From the NCBI GenBank assembly GCA_030407085.1, contig CM059587.1:92189001-92253000 (forward strand): a stretch of 64,000 bases of DNA. The letters run 5' to 3'. Shown in pieces: positions 59,076 through 64,000 of the stretch. Both the position numbers and the translations under genes were made by a program. The notes below the pieces were generated by a model. That model worked only from the letters and a program-made list of their open reading frames with translations. It ran no database searches and was not told where the DNA came from. Positions within the stretch are counted from its first letter, which is position 1; each line of letters begins with the position of its first letter. This stretch comes from Trichopria drosophilae. Its lineage: Eukaryota; Arthropoda; Insecta; Hymenoptera; Diapriidae.

Positions 59076-60004
59076 AGGCCAACAAAATTTATACCCAGAA
59101 ATCGGACTAAATTTTTCCGAAGGTTTTTGTTGCGCTAAATTCAAATTTGGCCGCAGAATTGTTCTATCGCGTCACGATTTTGAGATATCCTAACCTAAAA
59201 GTGCAAAACACGGCTTTTACTCATATTCAGTAAGTTTCTGTAACTGGACAAAATTATTGAGTGCAATTTGGCATGAACAATACTACGGTGCTATTTGTCA
59301 GCTTTAAAATGAACTTTTAGTAATTCCTACATGATTTTTTTTATCGAGTTATCGAAGTTTTTGTCAGAGAACAATTATGATTTTCATACATTAAATAAAT
59401 GTGTAATTACATGAAAATAACCAATCGACTGAGACTGACTTTGTTGCTAAAAATTGTTCTATTACGTCAAGCTGTTGAAATTTCCTAACCTAAAAAGGCA
59501 GTTTTTGCCCATTTTCAGTAAGTTTTTGTGGCGGAATACATTTTTTTTTCAATTTGACAAACACCAGATTAAAAGGCATTCATCAGAAACTAGAGTATAT
59601 TTTTCCGACGGTTTTCGATGTGCTGAATCAAAATCTGGTCGTATAATTGCTCTATGGCGTAAAAACTTTGAGATATCCTAACCTAAAAGTGCAAAAAACG
59701 AAAATCATAATTGTGCCCTGATAAAAACTTCGCTAACTCATAAAAAAAGCATACGAAATGACCAAAAAGGAATTTAAAGTTGATGAATAATGCTTTAATC
59801 TGGTTCTTGCCAAAGTATGAACAAGCGTTTTGTTCCGTCACAAAAACTTCCTGGATATGAGCAAAAACTGTGTTTTTTGTACTTTTAGGTTACGATATCC
59901 CAAAATCCAGACGTGATGAAACAATTCTGCGGCCAAATTTGACTTCAGCTACTTGACAACCTTCGGAAAAGTGTAGTCTGGTTTCTAGGTATAGAGATTG
60001 GCTT
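59076..60004. mobile_element. 0.93-kb two-armed copy of the GGCCAACAAAATTT family
   Basis: The left end AGGCCAACAAAATTTATACC, with CAGAAATCGGACTA and TTTTCCGAAGGTT, is mirrored at the right by AACCTTCGGAAAAG, TAGTCTGGTTTCT and GGTATAGAGATTGGCTT. Inner blocks are also inverted (GTTATCGAAGTTTTTGTCA against TGATAAAAACTTCGCTAAC). The left arm carries a partial internal duplication (GATATCCTAACCTAAAA at about 59194 and 59670). The 75-codon frame is an artefact. It is a large non-coding inverted-repeat element; a truncated copy is at 3.9 kb. Confidence 0.85.
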
Positions 60005-60269
60005 CAGTTTATTAGCCATTGTTATTGTTATAAATAATCTTGAAAATTTTTTTATTAATTTTCATTAATTTGTTCAAATATGGTGTTTTTTTAACTTATA
60101 TTTACTACTAACTACTGGAGCTTCTCTAACCACTAGGAGGGTTGGTGGAAAGAGGAAGATTCCATAATTGATACAAAAAAGTGTCGAGAGGTAAAAAAAA
60201 TGATTATTGTCTTGAGTGCACTTGGCGATGAAGTGCATCAATGACAAGCATTTTGCTGGAATTTTCAAC

Positions 60270-60500
60270 TCGACGTTGTGGCCGAATTGGGTCGCCTCGT
60301 TCCTGCAAACCCAATAAGTGTGCGCTATTAGACGATACGTCCGCTGCGGTTCATGCCGGACAAGGTTAAGCCACGACCCTCGTTCTTATAAATAACTCTC
60401 CCAGCAGCACCTTCCTCGGAGCTAAGCACCGAAACAGCTTTACACCAACACGAGAACATCCCAAGATTTTCTTATCTCATGGATTTCAAATTCATTTTTT
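60270..60500 (+). promoter_or_regulatory. CpG-rich patch with TATAAATA, possible core promoter
   Basis: A short CpG-rich block (ATACGTCCGCTGCGGTTC) precedes TATAAATA at about 60389, followed by a C-rich leader-like CTCTCCCAGCAGCACC. The first ATG downstream (60479) opens only nine codons. No clear Inr (TCAGT) lies 30 bp downstream of the TATA. It may be a promoter for a non-coding or spliced transcript; support is weak. Confidence 0.22.
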
Positions 60501-60539
60501 TTAATTAATTCAAAATTCAAAAAGTTACATGGTAAAATT

Positions 60540-60870
60540 TTCTTTAATTTGTGCTGTACCTGTTTCCGAAATGTTCTCGACCTGATTTATTTCTTATTTA
60601 TATATTCCCACGAGTTATTACGTGGTTCTATCAACAGATGTCATGTTTTTCGCTATCGCAGGATATTTGAAAGATTCGGGGAATATTTCTAAAGTATTCT
60701 AATTGCAAATAATATGGTTTCTAGTTTTCTGTTCACGAAAAGTTATTGAACAGAGTTATTTCTTATGCATATATTCCCACGTGTTATTATGCAGTTCTTT
60801 CAACAGATGGCGTGTTTTTTGCAAGCACAGGAAATTGGTAACGTTTGGCATATCCTCACGAAGTTTCATC
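60540..60870 (+). repeat. Two-copy direct repeat, period 169 bp
   Basis: TTATTTCTTATNNATATATT, CCCACGNGTTATTA and TCAACAGATG recur: TATATTCCCA is at 60601 and 60770. CGAAATGTTCTCGA occurs at about 60567 and about 60918, which hints at a third partial copy. The 64-codon frame is a repeat artefact. Confidence 0.82.
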
Positions 60871-60929
60871 AATATATGCAAACGACTGTTTATTTGAATA
60901 TGTTTATAATGTGGGTTCGAAATGTTCTC

Positions 60930-62755
60930 GAACAAGCATGAAACGTTTTAGAAACCTTTCAAATTGGTTACATCAAGCTTTATATATCAAATAGTGACGT
61001 TACCAATATGATGATGTCCATGAACATTTCTATAATATTGTAAAAGTATAACTATTAATTTGTTCTTTATAGCCTCTCTCTTTGTTGCCTCCCAATCGGA
61101 TTACTTCTGTCAATAAACTTTATTTTCTCTATTCTATGGAGAACATATATCAAATAGTGTCTATTTGCGCAGACAAATATTCATCGACAAATTTTCATAG
61201 ATTTATTTTCCATAGAGAGTTTGATATTTAATAATGTTTCATCACTTGCGAAAATGATAGTATGCACGATAGACGTTTACGCATGTGCGCCACCAAACGG
61301 TGAACTTTTGAAACGTCAGAACGTAACCACTGTTATGTGCCAATAGTTCATCTCAAAATATCATGGAATGAACTAACGGTTTCTAACCTCATGTTTATGC
61401 TAACACAACAATATTAATGAATTCAAAACAGTAAATATTTTACTGGTCCAAGAGTGTCTGTAGTTGGTGCCCAAAATACAAAATATAGAGACAACTTTCT
61501 GAATTGTAATTTTTGTTCACAAGTTTTTTTTATATTTATTATTATGGTTTTTTATATATATCTATATATAGAATAATATTTTACAAAAATACTTATGACA
61601 TTGATAAATGATTGATCAGGTGGTATATGACAAATTTGAGGTTAGACATGAAGCATTTTGAGGTTAGGTCATTTAAATTGGTAATCACAACTATCTCCCC
61701 ATTTTTAAGAATTCTCGGACTAATTTAGATCACTAGATCAGAAAGAGAAAGCCCGAAACCATCGATTTTTACTGATTTCCATTTTTTTACCCTAAACGTT
61801 TGAATAAAAAGTCATAGTGCAGTAAATTATGCCCAAATGTTCGATTTTCGGGACGAAATGAATTAAGTAGTTATATTCGTGTCAGATTTATAGCTTACAC
61901 CAGAAAGAAGTCAAAAAATTATTGAAAAATTGCAATTATCTCTAAATCTTAATTTTATTTGAAACTGCTAATATAAAGGAGAAAATTGAACCCCTACCTG
62001 CCTCCGAGGCGGGTTAAATCTTAAGCTCTTGTAAGCATCTATTAGAGGTGCAGCTGTATTAAAGTCGTCTCCGTATATGACGGATAGGAGCCTTTGATGT
62101 TAAAAGAGACAATTCCCTTTATGCAAAAATGAAATTTTAAAAAAGCTTTATAAAATAACGAAATTATGAGAATTTCTTTCTGTATATTGCCAATTTTATC
62201 AGAAAAAAATCAACTACTATTGATTAATATCAATTATTTTTATATTTATTAGAAAAATTGAAATATTTATTAGAACGATTTTTTTTTTAAATTTAAAAGA
62301 ATTTTTTTGGTTGTTTTGGATCTAATTTCAATTGATTTCTAAATCAATGCTCTTGGTGAGTTACAGCTCAAAGATTGTATAAAAAATAGTTTCAATGGAA
62401 ATATTCAAATTCAAGACTTTTCATTGTTTCAACGTCACGCGAGGCTCCGCCCCCTGGCCCCTTGGTATGTTAGCTTGCGACCTCTAAGCATACAAAAGTT
62501 AGTTTATAATCGGTTCCACGTGTACTAAACATGTTAATGTTCCAATAAATATTGTAAATCATCTTTTTTATTTCATGTCACATAAAAATGAACAATTACT
62601 TTTCATCAAAGTATAATTAAATTCTAACTAATTTAAAAAGATCTTTAAATAGCTGAATAAAGGACGTTTTTATCGCATTTACTGAACAAGGAAAAATCTT
62701 TACTTTTATATAAATTCGTTAAATAACATTTTGAGTACAATTTCGCCCCCAATAT
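60930..62755. other. AT-rich stretch with scattered complex patches
   Basis: TATATATATCTATATATA lies near 61555. A patch at 61985-62100 contains CCTGCCTCCGAGGCGGG, a short stem, next to a weak B-box-like TTGAACCCC. CGCGAGGCTCCGCCCCC at 62440 is an isolated GC-box-like motif. No gene is recognised. Confidence 0.45.
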
Positions 62756-62759
62756 ATTA

Positions 62760-63190
62760 ATTTTCCCAAGGTACGTCTAAAATGCGTCATTCGGATCAAA
62801 GGTTCGGCATGTTAGACCGCTAACGATGTCGTAATGGAACTGAACCGACATTTTGGAATTGAATCAAATTACAGTAGAGAGCGTGAGAGATCCCGAAACA
62901 ATGCTCGAATTACAGAAGTCATTACTCATAACTCAATTATGGTCGGCAAAAAAAATCGATCGACCTTACCTATAAATTATATTAGAACCAGACACGCATC
63001 CCGCTGATTTCTAATCTCGCGATGCCCGAGGGCGCAACGTTACAAGCCAATTAGCACCAGCACGTTATTGCGTTACTTTGCCCTCCATTTCCTGCTAATA
63101 GCGCGTTAATTTTGTAATTATCGCTTGCCCTTCGTAGAGTAGGAACATTGCCGGCATCCCAGCCACATAGCTTTGGATGCACTTTACCAC
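62760..63190. promoter_or_regulatory. Candidate conserved non-coding element with homeodomain-type sites
   Basis: The block is complex, non-repetitive and moderately GC-rich. Clustered AATTAG, GCTAATAG, GTTAATT and TAATTATCG cores lie within 63050-63130, next to CACGTTATTGCGTTAC. No long frame crosses it. The density of such cores resembles enhancer-type conserved elements of insects, but conservation is not visible from one sequence. Confidence 0.3.
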
Positions 63191-63379
63191 GTCGTTTTTT
63201 GCTAAAATTATTGTAAAGTTCTTTTGACGTTAGAAAATTTTAAAAATGTTTTCATCTTCAATATTGCAATTTACTATAATACAACATGAAATTTGTTAAA
63301 AATGTATCAGAATTCATCTTAAAACATTTGTTGACCTATTTTCGAGATAGTTTACAAATGTGATATTATCACCATATAC

Positions 63380-63955
63380 TTTATCCAACAAATAAAATTC
63401 GAAAGTAGGGGTCCACGGTAGGCGTGGCCTCTGAGCCATGTGACTTGCGGCCGCCATTAATAGCCTTCGCATCGGATAAAAGTGTTGTAAAAGATTTGCT
63501 TGTTTAAAATTGAACAAACAACGGACTCCTGCGGTCTGATGTACCAATTATGGGACATCCGGCATCCCCAAAAATTCCAAGAGAAACGAAATTCCTTAAA
63601 TTCTTGCAGTAGCTTGGATCGTTTATGTTCGTCAGTTAAAAGTGCGACGGCAGAGTGAAATCAAGATCGTTTTATTGTTATACAAACCCAAACAATGAGA
63701 TCGCAAACTCGAGAACGAGTTGGACCGAGGCCAATTCAACCGAAGAATTCCACGGAGCAGCAGGCGTCAATTTTAGAGTTATTAATGTAAGGTTCATCAT
63801 TGGCTGGCTGCGTTTACATATTGCGTACCGATCGAGTGACTCATCATGCCGCTATATAACCATGGTACACCGAGATCACGGATTTTCCAAGGTCAATCCA
63901 AAACGTTGGAAATTCCTGGGGAAATTTCGCATCATCGTGAAAAACCGAAATTAGC
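63380..63955. promoter_or_regulatory. Second CpG-richer unique block near the window end
   Basis: The sequence is unique and of higher complexity (GCGGCCGCC, AACGAGTTGGACCG). TGACTCATC (AP-1-like) lies near 63837. Frames of 77 codons on the minus strand (63314-63547) and 99 codons on the plus strand (63655-63954) show no recognised domain. The plus-strand one ends close to the window edge and could be part of an exon, but I see no convincing splice sites. Regulatory DNA is the more likely reading. Confidence 0.25.
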
Positions 63956-64000
63956 TGCCACTGTAATATAAGCTAAAATAATGACTAAGAAAAATATATT

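Noticed and set aside
60389..60500. TATA-driven protein-coding gene starting at 60479
   Set aside because: The frame closes after nine codons and no splice donor precedes the stop.
61985..62100. Structured RNA around CCTGCCTCCGAGGCGGG
   Set aside because: Only one short stem is evident; the remaining sequence does not fold convincingly by eye.

Overview
This is eukaryotic, AT-rich intergenic or intronic DNA. I found no convincing protein-coding gene, rRNA gene or intact tRNA gene in the 64 kb. The base composition, many short terminal-inverted-repeat elements (one pair with TA ends and a pogo/Tigger-like terminus, one element with TTAA ends), tRNA-derived relics and GATGGCGC/GGTGGCGC insulator-like motifs suggest an arthropod, most probably an insect. 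A parasitoid or other hymenopteran is possible but unproven. The longest open frames (185, 152, 136 and 128 codons) resemble no family I know. Several overlap open frames in other phases, so they look like effects of local composition.

Layout. 0-12 kb: AT-rich DNA with small hairpin elements at 0.18-0.39, 9.55, 9.86-10.02, 11.03, 11.35 and 11.87 kb, a one-armed copy of a dispersed repeat (3.9-4.45 kb), and two GC-elevated, CpG-containing unique islands (4.6-5.5 and 7.4-8.1 kb). 12-21 kb: a GC-rich patch (12.25-12.6), a direct duplication (12.65-13.3), a tRNA-like relic (13.6), and two tandem-arm fold-back elements (15.17-15.63 and 19.38-20.47). 21-34 kb: two copies of a pogo-like MITE (22.5 and 26.4), a CpG-richer block (26.0-28.2), then a very AT-rich desert. 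34-36.7 kb: a stop-poor segment holding a miRNA-like hairpin, followed by a 1.35 kb element built of CAGTACTG-bearing 70-bp units. 39-45 kb: a dispersed GGGAGCAAAATAG family, a second ACCGACAG fold-back, a 647-bp TTAA-flanked element, a 121-bp satellite and a 138-bp ATCATC satellite. 46-50 kb: a 0.9 kb GC-rich island, a 1.7 kb TGATCAAGAT satellite with higher-order structure, an 85-bp-armed palindrome and a second CAGTACTG array. 50-64 kb: mostly AT-rich desert with more MITEs, a 0.93 kb two-armed element (59.1-60.0), and CpG-richer unique blocks at 60.3, 62.8-63.2 and 63.4-63.95 kb that could be regulatory.

The main theme is structural. At least three unrelated repeat families share one architecture: short degenerate tandem units arranged as inverted arms around a spacer. 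In the CAGTACTG and TGATCA families the unit is itself palindromic, so those arrays could fold as many small hairpins. I consider these fold-back/satellite hybrids, and the miRNA-like hairpin at 34.6 kb, the most worthwhile leads. All functional statements are inference from sequence; no search was run.
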